Assembly (NCBI RefSeq): GCF_900107735.1
Contig: NZ_FNQV01000015.1
Location: forward strand, 1 to 58,303
Reading direction: 5' to 3'
From: Bowdeniella nasicola
Lineage (GTDB): Bacteria; Actinomycetota; Actinomycetes; Actinomycetales; Actinomycetaceae
DNA length: 58,303 nt
Of the stretch, positions 51,554 through 58,303 are shown piece after piece. Positions within the stretch are counted from its first letter, which is position 1. Each line of letters starts with the position of its first letter. Made by a program: the position numbers and the translations under genes. The notes beneath the pieces were generated by a model. It saw only the letters and a program-made list of their open reading frames with translations, was not told the origin of the DNA and ran no database searches.

Positions 51554-52393
51554 CTAGCGCAGCCCGGAAAGGCCGATCGAGCGCGTGATATGCCGCTGGA
51601 AGATAAGGAAAAGGATGATGAGCGGGGCGAGTGCCACCGTCGTCGCGGCCATGACGAGCGTCCAGTTCGATGAGTACTGGGTCTGCAGGCTCGCCGTCGC
51701 GACCGTCAGAACATTCCATTCGCGCTTGGGTGCGATGACCTTGGGCCACATGAAGTTATTCCAGTGGCTGACGACGGTAATGAGGAGCAGCGTGGCGAGG
51801 ATCGGCTTGTTCATCGGCAGCATGATGTGCCACAGTCGGCGCAAGATTCCGGCGCCATCGATGCGGGCCGCGTCCATAATCTCGGTCGGCATCGAGCGAA
51901 AGTTCTCCCGCAGCAAGAGGATCGCATACGGCGAGCCGAACATGAAGGGCACGACGAGGCCCCAGAACGTGTTCTTCATGCCGGCCTGCGTCACCATGAC
52001 GTACAGCGGAATGATGGTGACGACAGCGGGCACCATGAGCGTTGCCAGATACACCCAAAACAGCGCATCGCGGCCCGGGAATTTCAGCGTCGCGAACGCA
52101 TAGGCCGCGAGGATGGAGGAAAACATCTGCCCGATGACCATGACGGCGACGACCTGGGCCGTCACCGCGATCGGTACGACGAAGTTGTGCGAGCCGGAAA
52201 ACAGCTGCGTGAAATTCTCGAAGGTGATCGGATCGGGGGGAGTCAGCGGTGGCTGGGTGGCGAACTGCCGCGGCGTCTTGACCGCCGTCATAACGGACAG
52301 GAAGAACGGGCCAATGACGATGAGCGCGGAGCCGATGAGCATGAGGTAGGTCAGCAGGTTCGCGAGCCACGTCGCGCGGGATTTGGAATGCAT
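51554..52393 (-). CDS. Sugar ABC transporter permease, MalG type
   Basis: 279-residue permease with six predicted membrane segments. NLLTYLMLIGSALIVIGPFF is the first and the EAA-loop motif is MDAARIDGAGILRRLWHIML. Start 52393 lies five bases after the stop of the upstream permease gene, so it is cotranscribed. Forms the channel with that permease. The ATPase is missing from the locus. Confidence 0.9.
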   Translation of the reverse strand: MHSKSRATWLANLLTYLMLIGSALIVIGPFFLSVMTAVKTPRQFATQPPLTPPDPITFENFTQLFSGSHNFVVPIAVTAQVVAVMVIGQMFSSILAAYAFATLKFPGRDALFWVYLATLMVPAVVTIIPLYVMVTQAGMKNTFWGLVVPFMFGSPYAILLLRENFRSMPTEIMDAARIDGAGILRRLWHIMLPMNKPILATLLLITVVSHWNNFMWPKVIAPKREWNVLTVATASLQTQYSSNWTLVMAATTVALAPLIILFLIFQRHITRSIGLSGLR

Positions 52394-52398
52394 CGCGA

Positions 52399-53319
52399 TC
52401 ACGTCATGTCGTAGGTGATCCGGCCGGAGAACCAGCGCTGCTGAATGAGGGTGACGATGACGAGGACGACGAAGAGGCAAAACGCCATCGCCGAGGCGTG
52501 CCCAATATTGTTCGAGACGAACGCGTCCTGATAGATGCGCGCCGCAATCACGTCGGTTGAGCCCGACGGGTAGCCCGTTGCCGAGCCCGTGAGCCCGTAG
52601 ACGAGGTCGAAGACCTGGAAGGAGGAAATGACGGAGGTGACGGTGACGAAGAACGTCGTCGGCATGAGCAGCGGCAGCGTGATCGACCACAGCGTGCGGG
52701 CCGGGCCTGCCCCATCGAGCTTCGCGGCCTCGTAGACGCCGCTCGGGATCTGCTGCAATCCCGCGAGGAAGAATAGCGAGATATAGCCGACGGTGGACCA
52801 CACGGATACGAACGCCACCGCGGGCAGCGCGAGGTCGGGATTACTCATCCATTCGATGCGGCGGCCCAGAATTGTATTGAGCGCCCCCGTGCTCGGATCG
52901 AAAATCCACCGCCACACGACGCCGAGCGCCAGCGGGGCACACACCCACGGCAGCACGAAAATCACGCGCAACCAGCCGGTGCCCGGCAGCTTACGGTTGA
53001 TCGCGACGGCCAGCAGCAGCCCCAGGATGATCGAGGTAGGAATCGACATCAACACGAAGGTGAGCGTCACCCAGATCGAGTTGATGAGCTTGGTGTCAGA
53101 AAACAGGGACGCGTAATGATCGAGCCCTACAAAAACCGGAGGGGAGATGAGGTTCCAATTGAACAGCGACAGGATGATGATGAGGATGACGGGCACGACG
53201 AGAAAAATGCCGACCCCGATAAATGACGGGATCAGCAGGGCATAGGCCGACGCGGTTTCACGACGCCGGGCCTTGCGATAGCCGGGCCGATTTTTCGCCT
53301 CGATCGCAGCTGAACTCAT
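52399..53319 (-). CDS. Sugar ABC transporter permease, MalF type
   Basis: 306-residue permease and first gene of the operon. The first helix is YALLIPSFIGVGIFLVVPVI and the EAA-loop motif is YEAAKLDGAGPARTLWSIT. Start 53319 is chosen since AAGGAG precedes it by five bases; GTG at 53325 is within that spacer. Functions with the downstream permease and lipoprotein in carbohydrate import; specificity is unknown. No LacI-type regulator gene is adjacent. Confidence 0.9.
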   Translation of the reverse strand: MSSAAIEAKNRPGYRKARRRETASAYALLIPSFIGVGIFLVVPVILIIILSLFNWNLISPPVFVGLDHYASLFSDTKLINSIWVTLTFVLMSIPTSIILGLLLAVAINRKLPGTGWLRVIFVLPWVCAPLALGVVWRWIFDPSTGALNTILGRRIEWMSNPDLALPAVAFVSVWSTVGYISLFFLAGLQQIPSGVYEAAKLDGAGPARTLWSITLPLLMPTTFFVTVTSVISSFQVFDLVYGLTGSATGYPSGSTDVIAARIYQDAFVSNNIGHASAMAFCLFVVLVIVTLIQQRWFSGRITYDMT

Positions 53320-53380
53320 GGACACTCCTTAGCTGTCCACACAATACCGTCGATAGTGGGACGCTGCACACGGCACGACG

Positions 53381-53827
53381 CTAGCCCGCGCGCTTAAACC
53401 ACATGATCTCACCAGGCATTCCTGCCAGCGCGCAGGCCTTGCACAACAGCCCCTCGCTCGGCAGCCGCATCCGGTGGAATTCGCGCCCGCATGCGCACAC
53501 GCCGCGGTACTTCGGCGGGACGCGCGGCGCATCCCGGCCGACGCTGACCGAGGCGCTGCCGCCGAGCGAGCGCGCCACGTGTTTCCAGATCGGGCCGTGC
53601 CCGGCCAAGGGTCCCGCGATCGCGTGCGCGACCTCGTGAATGACCGTGTCCTTCGCTTCGGCCTCCGAATACAGGCGCATGAGATGGCGCGAGACCGTGA
53701 TCTTGTGGTGCGTGTAATTGCACAGCCCGGCTCGCCGGGTGGCGCGGTCGTAGCCGAAGGTCCAGCCCTGCAAGTCATGCTCGCGCATGAGGGTGAGGGC
53801 GAAGTCGCGAAGTTCATTCAGGTCCAC
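53381..53827 (-). CDS. SprT-like zinc metalloprotease-fold protein
   Basis: 148-residue SprT-family protein. The zinc-binding motif is IHEVAHAIAG, followed by HGPIWKHVARSLGG with the third ligand. A C-terminal zinc ribbon (CACGREFHRMR...LLCKAC) is typical. Relatives include the SPRTN domain that cleaves DNA-protein crosslinks; bacterial function is less clear. Start is GTG at 53827, six bases after TAGCGT. Confidence 0.88.
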   Translation of the reverse strand: MDLNELRDFALTLMREHDLQGWTFGYDRATRRAGLCNYTHHKITVSRHLMRLYSEAEAKDTVIHEVAHAIAGPLAGHGPIWKHVARSLGGSASVSVGRDAPRVPPKYRGVCACGREFHRMRLPSEGLLCKACALAGMPGEIMWFKRAG

Positions 53828-53833
53828 GCCGCT

Positions 53834-53839
53834 ACGCTA
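53834..53839 (-). promoter_or_regulatory. Leaderless-type -10 element
   Basis: TAGCGT on the minus strand, six bases before the GTG at 53827. Confidence 0.6.
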
Positions 53840-53958
53840 ACCCCTTGGAGCCCAGGCCCTGCAGGTTATCCACAGCGCTGTCGTACACATGTCATCTTTC
53901 GACGTGCGGCGCGTCGCATGGTGTCTGATAATTGGAAGTACTCAAGAAAGGAATCGAT

Positions 53959-54105
53959 ATGGTCACCCTTGGTCTTATCCTTCTGATCCTCGGCCTGCTC
54001 CTGAAGGGCATGTCTATCCTCGTCACGATCGGCCTCATCCTCCTGGTGGTGGGACTGATCCTGAACCTGGTGCCGATTGGCGGCTCCACCCGCAGAGTTT
54101 GGTAG
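53959..54105 (+). CDS. Small hydrophobic protein, DUF6131-like
   Basis: 48-residue protein made almost wholly of two short membrane segments (LGLILLILGLLLKGMSILV and IGLILLVVGLILNLV) joined by a glycine turn, with a basic tail GGSTRRVW. This matches the small DUF6131 proteins of actinobacteria. AAGAAAGGAATC is a good ribosome-binding site and GATAAT upstream (53926-53931) a possible -10. Function unknown. A hairpin follows at 54138. Confidence 0.75.
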   Translation: MVTLGLILLILGLLLKGMSILVTIGLILLVVGLILNLVPIGGSTRRVW

Positions 54106-54137
54106 CTGCCCCCGCAGCACTCTCAAACCCCTGTCCC

Positions 54138-54172
54138 CTGGAGGCCTCGACGATCATCGTCGGGGCCTCCAG
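54138..54172 (+). terminator. Hairpin terminator after the DUF6131-like gene
   Basis: CTGGAGGCC (54138-54146) pairs with GGCCTCCAG (54164-54172), and TCGACGAT/ATCGTCG continues the stem inwards. About 15 base pairs in all. Confidence 0.7.
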
Positions 54173-54205
54173 TGGTAAATCGCTCCCCCCTGGAAGGATG
54201 GGTGC

Positions 54206-54466
54206 ATGGATGGTGCACGTGCTGATCGCATCGAAGCCGCTTTACGTATCACTGGGATTGCCATCATTGTGTTGGGATGGTTGCTCAGTGTTTTTGGTGC
54301 CAACGTCGATAGCATGCTCGCAGGCCACGCTCAGGGGAATAATCCCATGGGGGCCTCGGCTTTGTCGTCGATCTATTCGATCCTTGGCCCCGTTCTCAAC
54401 ACCGTTAATGGTGTCGTTCTGGTCGCCGCGTCTCTCGTCATTAGGGCGCTGAAACCCAGTTCGTGA
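54206..54466 (+). CDS. Small membrane protein
   Basis: 86-residue protein with two predicted membrane segments (ITGIAIIVLGWLLSVFGANV and the C-terminal VLNTVNGVVLVAASLVIRAL) separated by a small polar loop. GGAAGG precedes the ATG by eight bases. No family recognised. Confidence 0.6.
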   Translation: MDGARADRIEAALRITGIAIIVLGWLLSVFGANVDSMLAGHAQGNNPMGASALSSIYSILGPVLNTVNGVVLVAASLVIRALKPSS

Positions 54467-54501
54467 CCGTCGAGTGATCAGCGAGATTCGTAGTTCTACG
54501 A

Positions 54502-54891
54502 TTAGCTTGCGGAATTCGGAGGCACTCTGGCGGCAACGAGGCCGGCAGCGATGAAGCCGACTCCAGCAGCGAACAGACTGACCGACTGAGAGATCGTGCC
54601 GGAATGCCACCAGAGGACAACCCCGATGATCAGGGCCAGGAGACCGACACCTGCGATGGCGAGTCCGCTGGAGCGATGCGAAATGTCACGAGTAGCAGGT
54701 GAGGTAGAAGCCGATCTCGTAGCATGTGCCAGAACTAGTACCAACGCGATTGTCGCCCCGACTAATGCTAGGGCCACCACGTACTCGCTATACACGAGTG
54801 CAAGGATCGCACCGAGTGCACCGGCACCTCCGACGACAAACTGGATAGGTATCACCCATCGTGGTATTGGGGTAGAAGCTGCAGATTCCAT
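54502..54891 (-). CDS. Membrane protein, possible immunity partner
   Basis: 129-residue protein with four predicted membrane segments: WVIPIQFVVGGAGALGAILA, VVALALVGATIALVLVLA, LAIAGVGLLALIIGVVLWW and LFAAGVGFIAAGLVAARV. It starts 25 bases after the hydrophobic secreted-protein remnant on the same strand, so the two were probably one operon. Small four-helix membrane proteins next to bacteriocin-like genes often give immunity, but that role is only inferred. No family recognised. Confidence 0.55.
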   Translation of the reverse strand: MESAASTPIPRWVIPIQFVVGGAGALGAILALVYSEYVVALALVGATIALVLVLAHATRSASTSPATRDISHRSSGLAIAGVGLLALIIGVVLWWHSGTISQSVSLFAAGVGFIAAGLVAARVPPNSAS

Positions 54892-54916
54892 CTTTTACTC
54901 CTCTAATGCAATACCG

Positions 54917-55384
54917 TTAGCAATGCGAGCGTGCCCAGCTCCAAAACGCACCCTGTCCGAGTCCGACCACCGCGCCGATAAGAGTAGCGGTCACCGGGTT
55001 AGAAATCGCGACGGCCACGGCCAGTCCCCAGCCAAACTGGTTAACCAGTTCAATGAAATAGAACACGGCATTGCAGACCGGAGTATTCTTCTTGAGAGGT
55101 GCGATCCCGGACGAATCCTGGATCTGGTCCCGAGCGTATTCTTCAAGTGCTTCCGCAGCCTCGCGGAACTGCTGGGTTGTTGTGTCGAAATTCTGAGTTA
55201 TCCCTGAAGGGGAAGTGACTGAGATGCTACGTCCCCCATCTAGAACGGTTGCTGTCCAGAGGCCTTCAGGAGTGGCGACATCGTATGTGTCAGGAGCAAC
55301 CTCGTTGATGGGTGTCAGGGAGCTTGACAGGTTGTAGACACTGTCATTGTTCGATGTCGCATGTGCTGTGGAGCCTAGGCCCAC
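54917..55384 (-). pseudogene. Secreted hydrophobic protein with truncated signal peptide
   Basis: 155 codons from GTG 55384. The frame opens in what looks like the end of a signal peptide (LGSTAHA with cleavage before TSNNDS), but a TAG directly precedes the GTG and the positively charged, hydrophobic front part is missing. The mature part has a polar domain, then a hydrophobic C-terminus bounded by two cysteines: PVCNAVFYFIELVNQFGWG through to FWSWARSHC, with a GxxxG-type stretch (IGAVVGLGQG). This resembles membrane-active bacteriocins. Followed by a four-helix membrane protein. Upstream truncation suggests loss of function. Confidence 0.5.
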
Positions 55385-55748
55385 CTACCGTCGCTGAGAC
55401 TGCGCAATTGTTGGGCCCGGGCGAGGAGTCGTGGGTCAGGGGGTTGGTGGAGTTAGGCATTTGGAGCGGTGAATCTGGTGGATGTAGTCCTGTGCGAGTC
55501 GTGCGACGAATTGCGGCTCGATGAAGTACGGCATGCTGCTGTCTCGATGTGAGGGTGTGCATTTTGTGTCGGAGAGTTTGGTTGGAGGGGCGTCGTTTGA
55601 TGAGATGCGCTCCCGATCTGAGTGGTATTTGGTTTGTTATGGTTTTGTGATGTGTTGTGTGGGTGTTGTGGTGGGTGGGTGTGTGGTGGGGGTGTAGGTT
55701 TGGGCTAATTCCGATGGTGGAAGGTCCCGTTGAGCGATTGGGATTGCC
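55385..55748. other. Non-coding stretch entering a G+T-rich tract
   Basis: No supported gene. The first ~170 bases are ordinary. From about 55560 the plus strand becomes strongly rich in G and T, continuing into the gene at 55749. No clear -10 or ribosome-binding site was found for that gene. Confidence 0.5.
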
Positions 55749-57017
55749 ATGTGTGTTTGTCGCGGTCTGCGTTTTTTCTGGTTTTATTGCGTTGTTGTGG
55801 TGGCGTGTGTTGTCTCGTTGGTGGCTGTGGTGGGGGTTGTGCCGGTTGGCGGGGTGCCTTCGGGTGGGGGTGAGGTTGATGGGGCGGTGGCGTCTGTGGT
55901 GGTTGATGAGGGTGCTGAGGTGGTGGATTTTGCGGGGGCGATGGTTGCTGCTCGTGCTCGGGGGGAGCGGGTGGAGGTTTCGGGGGAGCGTACTGAGGCG
56001 TCTGAGACGTGGGTGAATCCGGATGGGACGGTTTCTGTTAGGCAGTGGGCGGCTCCGGTGCGGTTTCGTGATGGTGAGGGTGTGTGGCAGGAGATTGATA
56101 CGAGGTTGGTGAAGCAGGGGGGTGTGGCTGGTCCGGTGTCGGTTCCGGGTGATGTGGTGTTGTCGTTGGGGGATTCGTCTGCGGGTTTGTCTGATGTGGT
56201 GGGGTTGTCGTCGGGTGATGGGTGGCGTGTTGCTTTTGGTTGGCAGGGGGTTGTGCCGGTTCCGGTGTTGGAGGGTTCTCGGGCGCGGTATGGGGATGTT
56301 TTTGCTGGTGTTGATTTGTTGATTGATGCGTCGCGGGATGGTTTTGAGCAGTCGTTTGAGGTGCGGGATGTGGAGTCGTTGTTGGCTGCTGGTGAGGTTG
56401 TGGGTGATGAGGTGGTGTTGCGGGTGCCGATGCGGTTGGAGGGGGTTCAGGCGCGTGAGGGTGGGCAGGGGGTGATTGAGTTTGTTGATGCTTCGGGTGA
56501 GGTGGTCTCGGTTTTGGTTGCTCCTGAGGCGTGGGATTCATCGGCGGATGATCGTGTTGGTGGGGTGGTGAGTTCGGTTCCGGTTTCGATGGGTTTTGAG
56601 GTTGTGGGTGATGGTGTTATTGAGGTGTCGTTGGGGGTTTCTTATGCGTGGGTTGTTGATGAGTCGCGGGTGTATCCGGTGGTGGTGGATCCGACGTATG
56701 CGAAGTTGTCGGTGAAGGCTGCGTTTGACACGTATGTGATGAGTGGGACGACTGCGGATCGTTCGATGCGTGAGGATGTGTTGGTGGGGGCGTGGGATGG
56801 GAGGAATGCTGCGCGGGGGTTGATGAATTTTTCGTCGTCGGCTGTGCGGGGTGTGGATGTTGTTTCTGCGCAGTTGCATGTGTTTGAGACGTGGTCGTAT
56901 TCGTGTTCGGCGAGGCCGGTGCAGGTGTGGCGGGCTGGGGGTGTGGCGTCGAGTGCGTCGCGGTGGACGAATCAGCCGCCGTTGGTTGCCAAGGTGGGTG
57001 AGGTGATGTTGCAATAG
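55749..57017 (+). pseudogene. DNRLRE-domain polymorphic toxin protein, N-terminal part only
   Basis: 422 codons that look like the front of a giant secreted RHS/WapA-type toxin. A hydrophobic export segment (residues ~10-36) is followed by a beta-rich region containing ETWVNPDGTVSVRQWAAPVR and YPVVVDPTYA. The start of a DNRLRE domain (AAFDTYVMSG...EDVLVGAWDGRNAARGLMNF) runs to the end. It stops at TAG 57015-57017, where 1000 or more residues of RHS repeats would be expected. Codons end almost only in G or T, unlike any neighbour. The toxin tip resumes in another frame at once, so a large internal deletion is likely. Confidence 0.75.
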
Positions 57018-57349
57018 CTCACTTGAGCCGCGGCAACTATGCGGAGGCTGGTGCAGCAGCTGTCGGCTTTATACCGGGAGCAAGACTAGTGGGAAAGATT
57101 GCTTCAAAGAACAATCTACTTGGAAGAGGGGCCAGAAAAATTGTTGGCTGGCAAGCAAATAGCAGGGTATTGGGGACTAAAAATCCCCGCATGTCGCAAA
57201 TAAATATCAAAGGTTATCGAATCGGGTGGAGTCGAGGAGAAAAGCGAGGGCGGGTGTTACCAGTCACTTGGAGAATGGGTGATCGTGGGAGCCATAAAAA
57301 CCTATTTTCCCAGCCTTCAAACGTGAAATGGTGGGATAGGAGAAAATGA
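57002..57349 (+). pseudogene. Polymorphic toxin C-terminal tip, cut off from its carrier
   Basis: In frame 2 after a TGA at 56999 runs GDVAIAHLSRGNYAEAGAAA, then VGFIPGARLVGKI, the typical linker just before the variable toxin of RHS/WapA proteins. About 79 basic residues follow (LGRGARKIVGWQANSRVLGT, GYRIGWSRGEKRGRVLP, a late GSHKNLF and WWDRRK). TTG at 57023 is the only plausible start and has no ribosome-binding site. I do not recognise the toxin fold; the basic, Trp/Arg/His-rich content would suit a nuclease. Its stop overlaps the next gene by ATGA. Confidence 0.65.
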
Positions 57350-57765
57350 AACGTATTACGATGCCTGTTCCGCCAGTATCGCAGATCCTCGAAGAATTGA
57401 ATGGTGCCAGAGGTAGATATATTTACAATATATCTCGGTCTTTGGGGTTAGAGTATCCGGAACAACTATTTCAAGTGCACGTTGCTGGCGAAGAATTCTC
57501 TTTCTACTTTATCGATGAGTACTCGTTATATATTGAAGCTGGACTGTCGAACGGACTCGAAGTCTATTCAAGCGAGATTATCTTCCCGGGGGGGCGGCGT
57601 AAAAGGGCTTCTGACGAGCGGATAGCGTGGATTTTCTCCGCATGGATTTCGTTGGAGGTCCTGGTTTCAGTAGACGAAGAGGCTGACTATGAGCTAGGGA
57701 TAGCCGGTCGTCCAGTTTTCTTCTCCGTTCGTCAAGCAACAAGCTATCCACATGGCGTTTCCTAG
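57346..57765 (+). CDS. Putative immunity protein for the toxin tip
   Basis: 139-residue acidic protein, clearly lower in GC than the genome (23 of 60 bases at 57421-57480). The ATGA overlap with the toxin frame and position right after the tip are the standard layout of immunity genes in polymorphic toxin systems. It has no signal peptide, consistent with protecting from inside. SQILEELNGARGRYIYNISR opens it and FSFYFIDEYSLYIEAGL follows. No family is recognised. AGGAGAAA gives a ribosome-binding site. Confidence 0.6.
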   Translation: MKRITMPVPPVSQILEELNGARGRYIYNISRSLGLEYPEQLFQVHVAGEEFSFYFIDEYSLYIEAGLSNGLEVYSSEIIFPGGRRKRASDERIAWIFSAWISLEVLVSVDEEADYELGIAGRPVFFSVRQATSYPHGVS

Positions 57766-57832
57766 CCTTTGTGGCGGCGCCATCGTCAGCATGGGTCTAC
57801 CGGCCCTATAAAGTAATCGCGGGCTAGTGACC

Positions 57833-57886
57833 GGAATGAGCGATCCGCTTCGAACTATCTGGTTCGTTTGATAGCGGGATCATTCC
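57833..57886 (+). terminator. Imperfect inverted repeat after the immunity gene
   Basis: GGAATGA (57833-57839) and TCATTCC (57880-57886) form the outer arms. GAAC/GTTC forms an inner stem, with imperfect pairing between. A possible terminator. Confidence 0.35.
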
Positions 57887-57952
57887 TTTATGTTGAGAAT
57901 TGTTGATTTACATTCTGAGGCGTTTCCCGAATTGGCTTCACAGTAGAATAGT

Positions 57953-57976
57953 GGCTCATCACATTTGAGGGTGTAG
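57953..57976. repeat. ISL3 left terminal inverted repeat
   Basis: GGCTCATCACA, four bases (TTTG), AGGGTGTAG. It matches the repeat at 318-341 except in the four middle bases. Confidence 0.9.
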
Positions 57977-58072
57977 AGGCGGGGTGATCACGGCGGCGCG
58001 TCGGTCCGCGGATGAGGGTCGAGGCCTCCCGAAGATGGAAGTTCTCACACTCATCATCCGGAAGACCTCGAC

Positions 58073-58303
58073 GTGCCTCACGCTACCTTCACGCGCCCCA
58101 ACCTGACCACGTTCACCCGCCTCGACGAGCTCGGCCTGGAGGTCGTCGGCCAACAGATCGAGCCGAAGCGGGCCGTGTTGGCCTGCCGGGTCGTTGAGCC
58201 GGACCAGTGGTGCCGGCGGTGCGGCTGCGAGGGAACGCCACGTGGCACCGTGGTGCGTCGTCTGGCGCACGAGCCGTTCGGCTGGCGACCCACCATCTTG
58301 CTC
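58073..58303 (+). CDS. ISL3-family transposase, N-terminal fragment
   Basis: 77 codons from GTG 58073, running off the window. The segment LACRVVEPDQWCRRCGCEG is the N-terminal zinc finger of ISL3 transposases, and VVRRLAHEPFGWRPTILL is the following conserved region. The fragment and the C-terminal fragment at the window start together account for under half of a usual 400-430-residue enzyme. Confidence 0.85.
   Translation, partial: MPHATFTRPNLTTFTRLDELGLEVVGQQIEPKRAVLACRVVEPDQWCRRCGCEGTPRGTVVRRLAHEPFGWRPTILL

Larger units (their letters stand above)
57953..58303 (+). mobile_element. ISL3-family insertion sequence, 5' part
   Basis: Starts with the left terminal inverted repeat at 57953 and runs to the window end inside the transposase. 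About 96 bases of leader separate the repeat from the GTG. The flanking eight bases (AGAATAGT) differ from those at the other IS end (CGAAATCA), so these are probably two different copies. Confidence 0.85.

Noticed and set aside
51550-51561. TGCGCTAGCGCA palindrome at the permease stop codon
   Set aside because: It lies over the coding end of a gene and does not fit the usual LacI-type centre; chance in GC-rich DNA is likely.
53866-53874. TTATCCACA, a perfect DnaA box; also TTATGCACA at 6012-6020
   Set aside because: Single isolated boxes with no cluster, AT-rich unwinding element or dnaA/dnaN nearby; not an origin.
55657-56016. Trp-rich frame overlapping the start of the toxin gene
   Set aside because: It is an out-of-frame product of the G+T-rich tract (TGG-rich), with no protein-like features.
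57959-58270. Antisense frame across the IS left end
   Set aside because: A shadow of the transposase leader and zinc-finger region without protein-like character.

Overview
The window is GC-rich DNA (well above 60% G+C over most genes). GTG and TTG starts, SWI2/SNF2, monomeric NADP-isocitrate dehydrogenase, DUF6318 and DUF6457 proteins and a sortase-anchored surface protein point to a Gram-positive actinobacterium, plausibly near the Actinomycetaceae; this placement is inference. Both ends lie inside an ISL3-family insertion sequence: the 3' part of a transposase opens the window and the 5' part of one closes it. The window therefore looks like a contig bounded by copies of a repeated IS.

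Layout. 1-3.3 kb: IS end that has decapitated a sugar-binding-protein gene, followed by its two intact permeases. 3.3-5 kb: NTP_transf_5-type nucleotidyltransferase and a PqqD-like protein on opposite strands, plus a surface-protein-like remnant. 5-13.5 kb: metabolic and housekeeping genes (zinc alcohol dehydrogenase, DUF6318 lipoprotein, NUDIX-ASCH fusion, FAD/NAD(P) protein, S66 peptidase, acetyltransferase, uridine kinase, MFS pump with an ArsR-like regulator). 13.5-25.9 kb: isocitrate dehydrogenase, two glycosyltransferases, a LolD/FtsX-type ABC exporter, a DesK/NarL-type two-component pair, a relic locus with three evenly spaced operators, an amber-interrupted polysaccharide deacetylase, an S9 peptidase and a potassium channel. 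25.9-32.5 kb: a cell-wall-anchored protein, then a cluster of a divergent Lgt-like protein, a radical SAM enzyme resembling the MJ0619/tetraether-synthase family, and two small membrane proteins. 32.5-39.6 kb: SNF2 helicase, acetyltransferase, threonine dehydratase, CYTH protein, CcdA.

39.7-48.9 kb is a nearly complete molybdenum-cofactor locus (moaA, moaD, moaE, moeB-like, moeA, moaC, mobA-like, mog, DUF6457) with a TorD-like chaperone and a ferredoxin-like protein. A HIRAN-like/HipA-like kinase pair sits inside it. 49-53.3 kb holds a GlcU-type sugar transporter and a second sugar ABC transporter. Neither ABC locus has an ATPase, so both probably use a shared MsiK-type ATPase encoded elsewhere. 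53.4-58 kb is accessory: SprT-like protease, small membrane proteins, a truncated secreted hydrophobic protein, and a collapsed DNRLRE/RHS-type polymorphic toxin locus that retains its C-terminal tip and a low-GC immunity-like gene.

Two genome-style signals recur. At 23 genes a TANNNT hexamer lies exactly 6 or 7 bases before the start codon, the signature of leaderless transcripts. Seven convergent gene pairs overlap by exactly four bases through a shared YTAR. The most interesting loci are the Lgt-like/radical SAM cluster, the HipA/HIRAN insertion, the collapsed toxin locus with its extreme G+T bias, and the triple-operator relic.
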